A stretch of 11,900 nt of DNA from the NCBI GenBank assembly GCA_015231995.1, contig JADGAO010000055.1:1860-13759 (forward strand), read 5' to 3'. Positions 1 through 7,382 of the stretch are shown in pieces (position 1 is the stretch's first letter; every line of letters begins with the position of its first letter). The translations under genes were made by a program, and so were the position numbers. The notes under the pieces were generated by a model. The model was given only the letters and a program-made list of their open reading frames with translations, did no database searches and was not told the origin of the DNA. Source of the stretch: Nitrospinota bacterium (GTDB lineage: Bacteria > Nitrospinota_A > UBA7883 > JACRLM01).

Positions 1-2
1 TA

Positions 3-1355
3 ATGAGGCTTCCTTTAGCTATATGCCTGTCAGCGGCGGCTGGTTTGATATCCGCTTCCAGCGCCGCCGCAGGCTCTCTGGATATCATGTCCGCATACGC
101 CCTGGCGCGTTCGTCCGACCCCGCATACGCCTCGGCGAAAGCCGGCCGCGTGGCGGGAGAGGAAAAAGATGTTCAGGGCAGGGCGCTCTTTCTTCCTTCC
201 GTTGGGCTTTCTGCGGAGGTTCGGCAGAACCAGGTGGATAACAGCTACACCACCACCCCCAAAGGCTTTGCGCTACAGGGCGGGTCGAAATCATACGACT
301 CCGAAGCGATTGGCGTCTCCCTGACGCAACCGCTTTACCGGGCGCAGAACTCCTCCAACGCCAGCCAGCTCACAGCGGTTTCCGAGCAATCCGCAGTCGC
401 GCTCAAAGCGGCTGAACAGGATTTGATCCTGCGAGTGGCGCAGGCCTACTTTGACATCCTTTTCGCCGAAGATTCGGTGAAGTTCATTGCCTCGTACAAA
501 CAGGCCATTTCCGAACAGTTGGCGCAGGCCCGCCGCTCCTTCGAGTTGGGCGCGGCCACAATAACGGATACGCACGAGGCGCAGGCCCGCAACGACCTTG
601 CGGCGGCGCAGGAGATAGCGGTTCGAAACGATCTCGCCGTGAAAAAAGACTCGTTGCGAAGGGTTATCGGCGTCCTTCCCGACAGCGTCGCGCCTCTGGC
701 CGACAACGCTCCGCTCGAACGCGCGGACATATCCGACGAGGGCAAGTGGATTGCGACAGCGGAAAAGGAAAGCCCGCTCGTGAAGAGCCAACGCCTCATC
801 CTTTCCATAGCGCAATACGAAGCGGAGAAGAGCCAGGCTGGGCATTACCCGACGCTGGACGCCATCGCCAGCTACTCGTACAGCCGGGCCAGCGACGGCT
901 CGTTAGGCGCCGGAACCGCGACCACCGCCGCTATAATCGGCGCACAGCTTGCCGTGCCGCTATATCAGGGCGGGAGCGTATCGTCCAAAGCCCGCGAGGC
1001 CGCCGCGCTGGAAGTCAAGGCGCAAAGCGATCTGGAAGCGGTCATGCGTCAGGCGCGGTCGCAAGTCACAGCGACTTTCGTCGGCGTAAAGAACGGTCTC
1101 GCCCAGGCCGACGCTCTGCGACAGGCTGTGGCGTCGAGCCAGAAGGCGTTGGACTCCACTCGCAAAGGTTTCGAAGTAGGCGTCCGCACAAGCGTGGACG
1201 TTCTCAACGCGCAACAGCAACTGCACGCCGCCCGGCGCGACCATGCGCAGGCGCGGTACAATTACATACTCAGCGTGCTCAGGTTGAAGGCCTCCGCAGG
1301 GATACTAGACGATAAGGACGCGGAGTGGGTCAATAGCCTGCTGGCGAAGAACTGA
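3..1355 (+). CDS. TolC-family outer membrane efflux/secretion channel
   Basis: A 450-residue protein that should form the outer-membrane exit duct of a type I secretion or RND/ABC efflux system. Residues 1-23 look like a Sec signal peptide, with a hydrophobic Ala/Leu core ending in Ala-Ala-Ala before Gly24. The mature part has the two-repeat OEP layout. An opening block with 'SDPAYASAKAG' and 'GRALFLPSVGLS' is typical of TolC proteins. A second repeat near residues 255-330 contains 'AGHYPTLDAIASYSYS' and 'VPLYQGG'. Long Ala/Gln-rich helical stretches lie between. The length is normal for the family. The window opens with TAATG, so this ATG overlaps what looks like the stop of an upstream gene. 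That suggests translational coupling, probably to an inner-membrane or periplasmic partner, but the upstream frame cannot be seen. The substrate cannot be told from sequence. The family call is firm; the symbol tolC is not assigned because paralogues are common. Confidence 0.92.
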   Translation: MRLPLAICLSAAAGLISASSAAAGSLDIMSAYALARSSDPAYASAKAGRVAGEEKDVQGRALFLPSVGLSAEVRQNQVDNSYTTTPKGFALQGGSKSYDSEAIGVSLTQPLYRAQNSSNASQLTAVSEQSAVALKAAEQDLILRVAQAYFDILFAEDSVKFIASYKQAISEQLAQARRSFELGAATITDTHEAQARNDLAAAQEIAVRNDLAVKKDSLRRVIGVLPDSVAPLADNAPLERADISDEGKWIATAEKESPLVKSQRLILSIAQYEAEKSQAGHYPTLDAIASYSYSRASDGSLGAGTATTAAIIGAQLAVPLYQGGSVSSKAREAAALEVKAQSDLEAVMRQARSQVTATFVGVKNGLAQADALRQAVASSQKALDSTRKGFEVGVRTSVDVLNAQQQLHAARRDHAQARYNYILSVLRLKASAGILDDKDAEWVNSLLAKN

Positions 1356-1375
1356 CCGCGCCACCTCCCCTTGTC

Positions 1376-1603
1376 AGGGGAGCTTTGCATAAGTCAACGA
1401 TTAACTCCTTACCCTCTCCCCGCCAACTTTGCGGGGAGAGGAGGGCGCGAAGCGCCAGGTGAGGGGTTACAAGCAGTTCTCAATAATGTAGTTCAAACTT
1501 AAAACACCAAACACCGTTTGAAGCCCTCACCCCAACCCTCTCCCGCGATAAAGCGCGGGAGAGGGGGCAGGAGCATCGTCAACGACTTACGCAAAGCTTT
1601 CCT
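1376..1603. repeat. MITE-like element with terminal inverted repeats and two internal hairpins
   Basis: This non-coding stretch is bounded by imperfect inverted repeats. The left end reads AGGGGAGCTTTGCATAAGTC from 1376. The right end, read on the other strand from 1603, gives AGGAAAGCTTTGCGTAAGTC. Inside are two perfect hairpins: 1413-1423 pairs with 1431-1441 (11 bp, CCTCTCCCCGC arm), and 1536-1547 pairs with 1554-1565 (12 bp, CCCTCTCCCGCG arm). The CCCTCACCCCAACCCTCTCCC-type sequence is a repeat seen in many Gram-negative genomes. A further 7-bp hairpin at 1365-1371/1376-1382 straddles the left edge and may help end tolC-like transcription, although no T-run follows it. The AGCTTTGCATAA terminus is shared with the element at 9916-10155. 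No transposase is present. I see no gene between 1356 and 1705. Confidence 0.7.
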
Positions 1604-1633
1604 TTCTAAGTGGGACAAAGTTGGATACATGCT

Positions 1634-1658
1634 GTCCGGGGTGTTCTTCACCCCGGAC
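1634..1658 (+). terminator. Strong hairpin, possible terminator
   Basis: A perfect 10-bp stem: GTCCGGGGTG at 1634-1643 pairs with CACCCCGGAC at 1649-1658 around a TTCTT loop. It is followed by TTCTTGCTGTTG, a weak and interrupted T-rich stretch. It lies between the MITE-like repeat and the envelope operon and could end transcription from either direction. The poor T-tract makes the terminator call uncertain; it may be only a stable hairpin or part of a repeat. Confidence 0.4.
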
Positions 1659-1705
1659 TTCTTGCTGTTGAACCCGTCTCCTTTTTTCCCCATAATAAGC
1701 CCACG

Positions 1706-2368
1706 ATGAAAATGTTTTTTAACTCCTATGTCGCGGCGCCGCTCGTGTTCGCCATCCTTTATCTATTAAGCATGACGCTTCGCCTGCATGAAGAGGGGAA
1801 GGATATCGAGCAGAGGCTTCTTGACGAAGGGAAGTCTTGCGTCCTCACTTTATGGCACGGGCGGCTTCCCTACCTGGCCTACTATTACAGGAAGACCCCG
1901 GAGAGGTTCATGCCACTCGCAAGCCCCAGCGCAGACGGCGAGATCGTCTCCCGCGTCCTTGCGATGTTCGGATACCGTGTCGTAAGGGGGTCGTCCTACA
2001 AGAATCCCGCGCCGTCGCTTCTTACCCTTGCGCGCGGGTTGAAGGCCGGATATGCGCCTGTGCTCATCGCAGACGGCTCACGCGGCCCGCTTTATAAGCT
2101 CCAGCCCGGCTCGATGAGCCTCTCTAAACTCACCGGCGCCCCGGCATTGCCGATTACCGTGTCGTTTTCGCGCCACTGGACGCTTGGCACATGGGACAGG
2201 TTGATGGTTCCAAAACCTTTCTCTAAAGTGGTCGTGGTTTATGGAGAGCCTGTTTACGCCTCCAGAGATTGCGGCGAGGAAGAGCTGGAACAAAAACGGC
2301 TGGAGATGGAGGCTCGCCTTTTGTCCATCACAAAGAGGGCCGACAGCTATTTCGGGGAGGCGGTTTGA
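1706..2368 (+). CDS. DUF374 lysophospholipid/lipid A-type acyltransferase
   Basis: A 220-residue inner-membrane-associated acyltransferase-like protein of the DUF374 family, related to LPLAT enzymes. The N-terminus (about residues 6-24) is hydrophobic and may anchor or dip into the membrane. The family signatures are in order: 'LWHGRL' near residue 49 (the HGR form of the acyltransferase HX4D-type motif), 'SPSADGEIVSRVL' near 73, 'VVRGSS' near 92, 'IADGSRGP' near 121 (usually DGPRGP) and 'TWDRLMVPKPFS' near 162. ATG at 1706 is preferred over upstream in-frame starts because it gives the normal family N-terminus; no clear Shine-Dalgarno precedes it. Its stop overlaps the waaA start, so it belongs to an envelope-lipid operon. 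A role in LPS or lipid A acylation is inferred from that context and has not been shown for this protein. Confidence 0.85.
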   Translation: MKMFFNSYVAAPLVFAILYLLSMTLRLHEEGKDIEQRLLDEGKSCVLTLWHGRLPYLAYYYRKTPERFMPLASPSADGEIVSRVLAMFGYRVVRGSSYKNPAPSLLTLARGLKAGYAPVLIADGSRGPLYKLQPGSMSLSKLTGAPALPITVSFSRHWTLGTWDRLMVPKPFSKVVVVYGEPVYASRDCGEEELEQKRLEMEARLLSITKRADSYFGEAV

Positions 2369-3642
2369 ACAGCCTGTTCATTTATAACGCCGCGTTGACG
2401 CTGGCCGCGCCTGTCATCATCCCATACATGGCCGCGCGTTCATTGGCCAAACCCGCATATCGCGCCGGGCTTTCCCAAAAGCTCGGATTCAAATTGCCGG
2501 AACGCGGCGCGCCATGCGTCTGGATACACGCCGTCTCGGTGGGCGAGGTTATGGCCGCCGAACCGTTGGTCAGGGCGATTCATGCGAAGGCTCCCACTCT
2601 TCCGATCACCGTCACCGTCACCACGCCGACCGGGATGGACGTTGCGGTGAAACGCTTTTCGGAAGTGGCGAGGGTTCTTTATTTCCCGCTCGATTTTTCG
2701 TGGTCGGCGCGAAGGGCTGTCTTTGCCATAAACCCGGCGATTTATGTGACGATAGACACGGAGATATGGCCGAACGTGATGAACGTGTGCTCGCAGGCGG
2801 GAGCCAGAGTCGTCCTCGCCAACGGGCGCATTTCCGACAGGTCGTATCCGCGTTACCGGAAGATGAAATGGCTTTTCGGCCCTGCTCTTAAAAACGCCAA
2901 TCTTTTGCTCATGCAGGACGATGAGGATGTCCGCAGGATAACCAATCTGGGCGCCGACCCCTCACGCTCCATCGTCGCCGGAAACCTGAAGTTCGACGGG
3001 CTTCCAAACCCTCTGACACCGGAAGACCGCGCCGCCACAAGAGCGTCGTTAGGGATCGGCGTTAATGACGGGGTCGTGGTGTTGGGCAGTCTCCATGATG
3101 GCGAGGAAGAGGCGATACAGGCCTTCATCACGGCGCGTAAGCGGATATCGAATGCGCGGCTGGTCATAGCCCCTCGCAGGGTTGACAACATAGAGTGGAT
3201 AGAAATGGCTCTCAAAAACTCCGGCCTGACCGCCGTCCGCAAAACCGCGATGGGCGCCAATCCGCCCATTAACGGCTCCGTCGTACCGGTCATTGACACG
3301 TTCGGGGAGCTGTCGCGGATTTACGGAATAGCCGACGTGGCGTTCGTCGGCGGGAGCCTGATAGCGCACGGCGGACAGAATCCGCTGGAGCCAGCCGCGC
3401 ACGGGACGCCCGTGGTATTCGGCCCGGACATGCGGAACTTCCGCGACGCGTCCAAAGCCTTGATGAAGGCCGGAGCCGCCGTCATTGTGGGTTCGGAGCG
3501 GGAGATCGCCGATAATTTCGTTTCGTTCCTTTCCGATGAAGCCCGCAGGAAAAAAGCCGGAGCCGCAGGGTTGGACGTGATCAACCGCAACCGTGGCGTG
3601 GCCGACAGGATGGCCGATCGCATACTCGGGCTTGTCGGATGA
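2365..3642 (+). CDS. waaA: 3-deoxy-D-manno-octulosonic acid (Kdo) transferase
   Basis: WaaA/KdtA transfers Kdo from CMP-Kdo to lipid IVA at the cytoplasmic face of the inner membrane. The product is 425 residues, the usual family length. After a hydrophobic N-terminal segment come 'WIHAVSVGE' (Glu61, equivalent to the catalytic Glu60 of E. coli), 'IDTEIWPN', 'LANGRISDRSYPRY', 'GSLHDGEE' and the C-terminal donor-site block 'DTFGELSRIYGIADVAFVGG' with 'GGQNPLEP' and 'GPDMRNF'. The HN of the usual GGHNPLEP is QN here. The start is TTG at 2365: GGGGAGG at 2354-2360 sits just upstream, the codon overlaps the previous TGA, and translation then begins NSLFIYNAALT as in other WaaA proteins. An in-frame start at 2269 would overlap the acyltransferase by 100 bp and is unlikely. 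The stop overlaps the next gene as ATGA. Confidence 0.93.
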   Translation: MNSLFIYNAALTLAAPVIIPYMAARSLAKPAYRAGLSQKLGFKLPERGAPCVWIHAVSVGEVMAAEPLVRAIHAKAPTLPITVTVTTPTGMDVAVKRFSEVARVLYFPLDFSWSARRAVFAINPAIYVTIDTEIWPNVMNVCSQAGARVVLANGRISDRSYPRYRKMKWLFGPALKNANLLLMQDDEDVRRITNLGADPSRSIVAGNLKFDGLPNPLTPEDRAATRASLGIGVNDGVVVLGSLHDGEEEAIQAFITARKRISNARLVIAPRRVDNIEWIEMALKNSGLTAVRKTAMGANPPINGSVVPVIDTFGELSRIYGIADVAFVGGSLIAHGGQNPLEPAAHGTPVVFGPDMRNFRDASKALMKAGAAVIVGSEREIADNFVSFLSDEARRKKAGAAGLDVINRNRGVADRMADRILGLVG

Positions 3643-4637
3643 CCTCTGATCCGGTTTCCACCGATACTATAAAAAAACTCCTGCCCGACGCTGGCTCTAA
3701 CCCGAAAATCATCCAGCTCGCCGGTGACGCATCAACACGCAGGTACTACCGCGTCAATTACGGCTCCGTCTCAAGCGTCGTCATGTCCGCAAAAGACCCG
3801 GTGGAAGTGACCAATTTCATCTCGATGACAAACCTGATGAAAAACCTCGGCGCGGATGTTCCCACGATACTTGGCGCGGATGGGGCCTGTCTTGCGCTGG
3901 AGGATTTGGGCGATACGCTTCTGCAAAACCGAATCACCGGCATGAGCCAATCGCAGATTCTGAGCGAATACCGCGCAGTGGTGGACGATCTTGTCCGCTT
4001 CCAGAGCGCAGTCTCTTCCTTTACTAACAGGAGTAACCCATGCTGGGGCCTGTCGTTCGACGTGGAAAAATTATCGTGGGAAGTGGAGTTCGCCAACACG
4101 CATTTCATTCACGGATACCTCCAGATTGCGCCGCGTCCCGGGTTGATGGAGGCTCTCGCCGAAGAGTGGAAGTGGATAATCGGCGACCTTGCGTCGGAGA
4201 TGGAGACGCTGGCCCACCGCGATTTTCATTCGCGCAACATCATGGCGATTGATGGGCGGCGCGTCTGGATAGACTATCAGGACGCGCGGATGGGGCGCAG
4301 GCTATACGACTTGGCGTCGTTGCTTTTGGATCCATACGTCGCATTGTCTCCCGGCGTGATAGAGAAACTGGCGGAACATTATTACGACCGTCTCGTCGAA
4401 AACGGCGATGCCCCGTGGGATAAGGCGCGGTTCCACGAGCTTTTCGACCTGTCGGGGCTTCAGCGGATATACAAGGCGCTTGGCACTTACGGAAACCAGA
4501 CGACGGTCAGAGGCGTGGATGTTTACGTCCCGTACATCGAGCCTTCCATGCGGACGCTGTTACGGATATGCCAGTCGCGCAAAGAGCTTGGGAGGTTAAG
4601 CGGAATTCTTCACGAGTTGTTCAAGTCTTCGATTTGA
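3639..4637 (+). CDS. AmgK-like sugar kinase, aminoglycoside phosphotransferase fold
   Basis: A 332-residue cytosolic kinase of the APH/choline-kinase superfamily. It most resembles AmgK, the anomeric MurNAc/GlcNAc kinase of the cell-wall recycling route. Visible signatures are 'AGDASTRRYYRV' (residues 28-39, nucleotide-binding region), 'LALEDLGDTLL' near 85, the Brenner catalytic motif HRDFHSRN (His193, Asp195, Asn200), the metal-binding 'IDYQDARMG' with Asp212, and 'YDLASLLLDPYV'. ATG at 3639 overlaps the waaA stop by 4 nt, so the two are translationally coupled. The usual AmgK partner MurU is not seen here, and in many genomes lpxK follows waaA. The substrate could therefore be a peptidoglycan amino sugar or an LPS sugar. 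The family call is firm; substrate and symbol are not. Confidence 0.8.
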   Translation: MTSDPVSTDTIKKLLPDAGSNPKIIQLAGDASTRRYYRVNYGSVSSVVMSAKDPVEVTNFISMTNLMKNLGADVPTILGADGACLALEDLGDTLLQNRITGMSQSQILSEYRAVVDDLVRFQSAVSSFTNRSNPCWGLSFDVEKLSWEVEFANTHFIHGYLQIAPRPGLMEALAEEWKWIIGDLASEMETLAHRDFHSRNIMAIDGRRVWIDYQDARMGRRLYDLASLLLDPYVALSPGVIEKLAEHYYDRLVENGDAPWDKARFHELFDLSGLQRIYKALGTYGNQTTVRGVDVYVPYIEPSMRTLLRICQSRKELGRLSGILHELFKSSI

Positions 4638-5466
4638 CCACCATGTTATCCGTCAACCTTTTCCCTCCGACGAATACCGCTGTATAGACCAGCGTAGAGG
4701 CTCCGTAAACGTCATCCCGTAAAGTCTCCGCATCCACGACGGCGGCGAAATCCACTTTGGCGTTCGGTTCTTTTTCGATCATTGCGCGAAGCGTTTTGGA
4801 CATCCCGGCTCGATCCCGATTTCCCGATTTCACCATCTGCGCCACGGCTTTAACCGAACGTGGAATCACCACCGCCGCCACTCTCTCTTCCGGCGTTAGC
4901 ATGGAGTTGCGGGATGACAACGCCAGTCCGTCGCCAGCCCGCCGTGTGGCGACAGACACGATGCGGATGGGAAAGTTGAGGTCGTCCGTCATCCGTTTGA
5001 GGATCGCAAGCTGGTGCGCGTCTTTTTTGCCGAAGTAGGCCCGGTCGGGCTGGACGATGTTGAACAGCTTGGCCACAACCGTCGTCACGCCCCGGTAATG
5101 CCAGCGTATCCGCGCCCCTTCCAGCCGTCCCGTGAGGTCTTCGACTTCCACGCTCGTGTCGAATCCTTCCGGGTACATCGCCTCCGTTGACGGCGAGAAA
5201 AGGCAATCCACCCCCGCGTCACGGCAGATGGCGATATCCATTTTTTCGTCACGCGGATAAACGGCGAAAGCTTTGGCGCGGAACTGGAGCGGGTTGACGA
5301 AACGGGAAACGATCACAACGTCGTTCTCCTTTTTCGCGGCGCTGATGAGGGCTTTGTGGCCATCGTGCAGGTAACCGAGCGTTGGGACGAAGCCTATAGT
5401 CTTCCCCTTCGCTCGCGTCTCCCGCGACGCTTTCGTCATTTCCTTAGGGTTTTTTATAACCCGCAT
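4621..5466 (-). CDS. panC: Pantoate-beta-alanine ligase, divergent
   Basis: PanC joins pantoate and beta-alanine using ATP, the last step of pantothenate synthesis, in the cytosol. At 281 residues it has standard length. Catalytic features are kept: 'VPTLGYLHDGH' (His34, His37), 'FVNPLQF' (Gln61), 'VAKLFNIVQPD', 'FGKKDAHQLAILKRM' (Lys148, Asp149, Gln152) and 'DGLALSSRN' (Ser184, Ser185, Arg186). Several usually invariant stretches differ. SIFVNPxQFGxxEDxxxYPR reads SRFVNPLQFRAKAFAVYPR, the RPGHFRGV segment reads IRWHYRGV, and FGEKDxQQ reads FGKKDAHQ. ATG at 5466 is chosen because it gives MRVIKNPKEM, the normal N-terminus; the in-frame ATG at 5511 lies in repeat DNA. The 3' end overlaps the convergent kinase gene by 17 bp. 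The call is confident, with a caveat about altered substrate-site residues. Confidence 0.85.
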   Translation of the reverse strand: MRVIKNPKEMTKASRETRAKGKTIGFVPTLGYLHDGHKALISAAKKENDVVIVSRFVNPLQFRAKAFAVYPRDEKMDIAICRDAGVDCLFSPSTEAMYPEGFDTSVEVEDLTGRLEGARIRWHYRGVTTVVAKLFNIVQPDRAYFGKKDAHQLAILKRMTDDLNFPIRIVSVATRRAGDGLALSSRNSMLTPEERVAAVVIPRSVKAVAQMVKSGNRDRAGMSKTLRAMIEKEPNAKVDFAAVVDAETLRDDVYGASTLVYTAVFVGGKRLTDNMVVKSKT

Positions 5467-5516
5467 ATCGAAAGTTCCAAACCGTTGTTGATTTACAAGA
5501 ATGACAAACATTCGCT

Positions 5517-5604
5517 GTCATCCTGAGAGAGGCCCTGCGACCGAAGGATCAAAGTAGAATAAATTATTATTTATATAGATTCTTCGCTTCGCACAGAATG
5601 ACAA
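5517..5604 (-). repeat. Dispersed palindromic repeat, inverted copy
   Basis: Read on the minus strand, this runs TTGTCATTCTG, then GCGAAGAATCTAT, an AT-rich centre, TTCTACTTTGATCCTTCGGTC and CTCAGGATGAC. It matches 10012-10098 on the plus strand in the same order, with most differences in the AT-rich middle. The outer arms (GTCATTCTG and CAGGATGAC) are near-complementary, so it can fold into a long hairpin. It sits between the panC start and the end of the desulfurase gene and could end transcription from the right. It has no coding capacity. Confidence 0.75.
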
Positions 5605-5632
5605 TAGTTCGCCCAGAATGACAAACAAGCAT

Positions 5633-5682
5633 TTGTCATTCTGAACCCTTCGACGGACTCAGGGTAAACTCCGCGAAGAATC
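5633..5682 (+). repeat. Partial copy of the dispersed repeat
   Basis: The sequence starts TTTGTCATTCTGAACCCTTC and ends CCGCGAAGAATCT, the left arm of the repeat family in the opposite orientation to the adjacent copy at 5517-5604. With the extra CAGAATGACAA copies at 5594-5604 and just after, the panC-desulfurase gap is almost wholly repeat DNA. I see no gene in 5467-5696. Confidence 0.6.
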
Positions 5683-5696
5683 TGGAAGTGAAACGG

Positions 5697-7382
5697 CTAT
5701 TTCAGGGCGACTTTCGCCTTCTCGATGGCCTCCGCCAGCGCGTCAATCTCAGCTTTTGTATTATAGAAGGCCAGCGATGGGCGCACCATGCTGGAGACTC
5801 CGTACCTTGCCATCGTCGGCTGGGCGCAATGATGCCCGGCGCGAACCGCGATCCCCTCCTTGTCGAGAAAAACGCCGATATCCTCCGTCGCAATGCCCGG
5901 GATGACGAAGGCGAGCGCCCCCACTTTGTCTTTCGTGGTTCCGAACTGGCGCAGGCCGGGTATGGCCGACAAGGCGGAGGTTGCGTATGACATCAACCCA
6001 CTCTCGTATTTTTCGGCGGCCCGCAGGTCTATCCCGTTGAGATAGTCAATGGCCGCGCCCAGGCCGACGGCGTCGGCGATGTTGCCGGTGCCGGCCTCGA
6101 ATTTGGCCGGAGGCTTATTGAAAGTGGTTTTTGTGAAGGTCACGTTCTCTATCATCATGCCGCCACCCTGCCACGGCGGCATCTCGTTGAGCAGTTCCAT
6201 TTTGCCGTACAGGATGCCTATGCCCGTCGGGCCGAAAAGCTTGTGGCCGGAGAAAGCGTAAAAATCGGCGTCCATCTCCCTCACGTTGACCGGCAGATGC
6301 GGAACCCCCTGCGCGCCGTCAACAAGCACCGGCACGCCACGCGCGTGAGCCATCGCCGTTATCTGCGAAACAGGGACGACCGTGCCCAAAACGTTGGAGA
6401 CATGGCTTATGGCGACCAGCCGTGTGCGGGGATTGAGCAGTTTGGCGAACTCGTCAAGCAGGACTTCGCCGTCGTCGCTGATAGGGATGACCCGTAGCGT
6501 GGCGCCTTTCTCCTGACACAAAAACTGCCACGGGACGATATTCGCGTGATGCTCAAGCTGGCTTATGATGATTTCATCTCCGGCGGCCACGCGCCTGCGC
6601 CCAAACGTCTGCGCCACCAGGTTTATCGCTTCCGTAGCCCCGCGCACGAAAACTATCTCGTCCGCGCTTGCCGAACCGATGAAGCCTTGAACTTTTTTAC
6701 GCGCCTCTTCATATGCGTCCGTCGCCAGCATCGCCAGGTAATGGGCGCCCCGGTGGACGTTGGAATTGTCTTGCTCGTAATATTCGACGAGTTTGTCCAT
6801 CACGCATTTTGGTTTCTGCGTGGTGGCGGCGTTGTCGAGCCAGATGAGCGGTTTTCCGTGGACTTGACGCTGGAGAATCGGGAAATCCTTACGGACAGCC
6901 TCCACGTCGAACGCGCTGTTGGGCGCAGGCTTCTTTGCGGGGGCGACGGCTGGTTCCGAAGCCCGCAGGAAATAGAAGGACTGCTCCAATTCGCCCGATG
7001 TCGCCATATTCGCTACGTCGGATGGAGTCATCCCGAAAGAGGCGTTTGAGATGGAGGCCACGGTTTTTACGCATGTGGCGGCGTCGAATCCTTCGGGGAT
7101 AATCCCGCCGGCCTCGCCGAACATGTCGCTTAACTTTTTGTCAACGTATCCGTCGGCGACCTTCTGGATGCAACGATCGGGCTTGGTCTCGTCCCAGTTA
7201 AGATGGCTTGCAAGCTCGTCTTTGTCCATAAACGGCATGACTGGAGCGGCGGCGTCCACAAAAGGTTGCGCCAATTCGTCCAGCGCCTCCTGCGCCGCCC
7301 TGTTCATAAGGTCGGTGTAGAACTTCTCGTCCTGCAGGGGGTCTGGGGCGGGGCTATTCCCCTCCCCGGTTTCAATACTCAT
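5697..7382 (-). CDS. SufS-type cysteine desulfurase with N-terminal encapsulin cargo extension
   Basis: A 561-residue PLP enzyme that takes sulfur from cysteine (and, in this family, often selenium from selenocysteine), leaving alanine. The catalytic domain starts near residue 158 ('FDVEAVRKDFPIL') and is a complete group II NifS/SufS domain: 'LDNAATTQKP', 'LEHHANIVPW' (PLP-stacking His278), 'VDGAQG' (Asp355, Gln358), 'SGHKLFGPTGIG' (PLP-Lys381) and 'RAGHHCAQP' (catalytic Cys519). Ordinary SufS is about 400 residues. The extra residues 1-157 are acidic and helical in places, hold Cys71 and Cys104, and end in an Ala/Pro/Lys linker at about 141-156. Such an extension is the mark of desulfurases packaged in Family 2A encapsulins. 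ATG at 7382 overlaps the shell-gene stop by 11 nt, pointing to coupled translation; ATG at 7403 is a possible alternative. Neither has a clear Shine-Dalgarno. No sufBCD genes are nearby, which argues against a housekeeping Suf role. Confidence 0.93.
   Translation of the reverse strand: MSIETGEGNSPAPDPLQDEKFYTDLMNRAAQEALDELAQPFVDAAAPVMPFMDKDELASHLNWDETKPDRCIQKVADGYVDKKLSDMFGEAGGIIPEGFDAATCVKTVASISNASFGMTPSDVANMATSGELEQSFYFLRASEPAVAPAKKPAPNSAFDVEAVRKDFPILQRQVHGKPLIWLDNAATTQKPKCVMDKLVEYYEQDNSNVHRGAHYLAMLATDAYEEARKKVQGFIGSASADEIVFVRGATEAINLVAQTFGRRRVAAGDEIIISQLEHHANIVPWQFLCQEKGATLRVIPISDDGEVLLDEFAKLLNPRTRLVAISHVSNVLGTVVPVSQITAMAHARGVPVLVDGAQGVPHLPVNVREMDADFYAFSGHKLFGPTGIGILYGKMELLNEMPPWQGGGMMIENVTFTKTTFNKPPAKFEAGTGNIADAVGLGAAIDYLNGIDLRAAEKYESGLMSYATSALSAIPGLRQFGTTKDKVGALAFVIPGIATEDIGVFLDKEGIAVRAGHHCAQPTMARYGVSSMVRPSLAFYNTKAEIDALAEAIEKAKVALK

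Noticed and set aside
746..1315. A long Arg-rich plus-strand frame inside the TolC-family gene
   Set aside because: It is the out-of-frame shadow of a clear OEP-family gene, with low-complexity Arg/Gly composition and no motifs.
2269..2364. Longer waaA N-terminus from an in-frame start at 2269
   Set aside because: It would overlap the acyltransferase by 100 bp and add residues not found in WaaA. TTG 2365 has GGGGAGG just upstream and gives a normal N-terminus.
5467..5511. PanC start at ATG 5511
   Set aside because: The extra 15 residues are encoded partly by the dispersed repeat and precede the normal PanC N-terminus.
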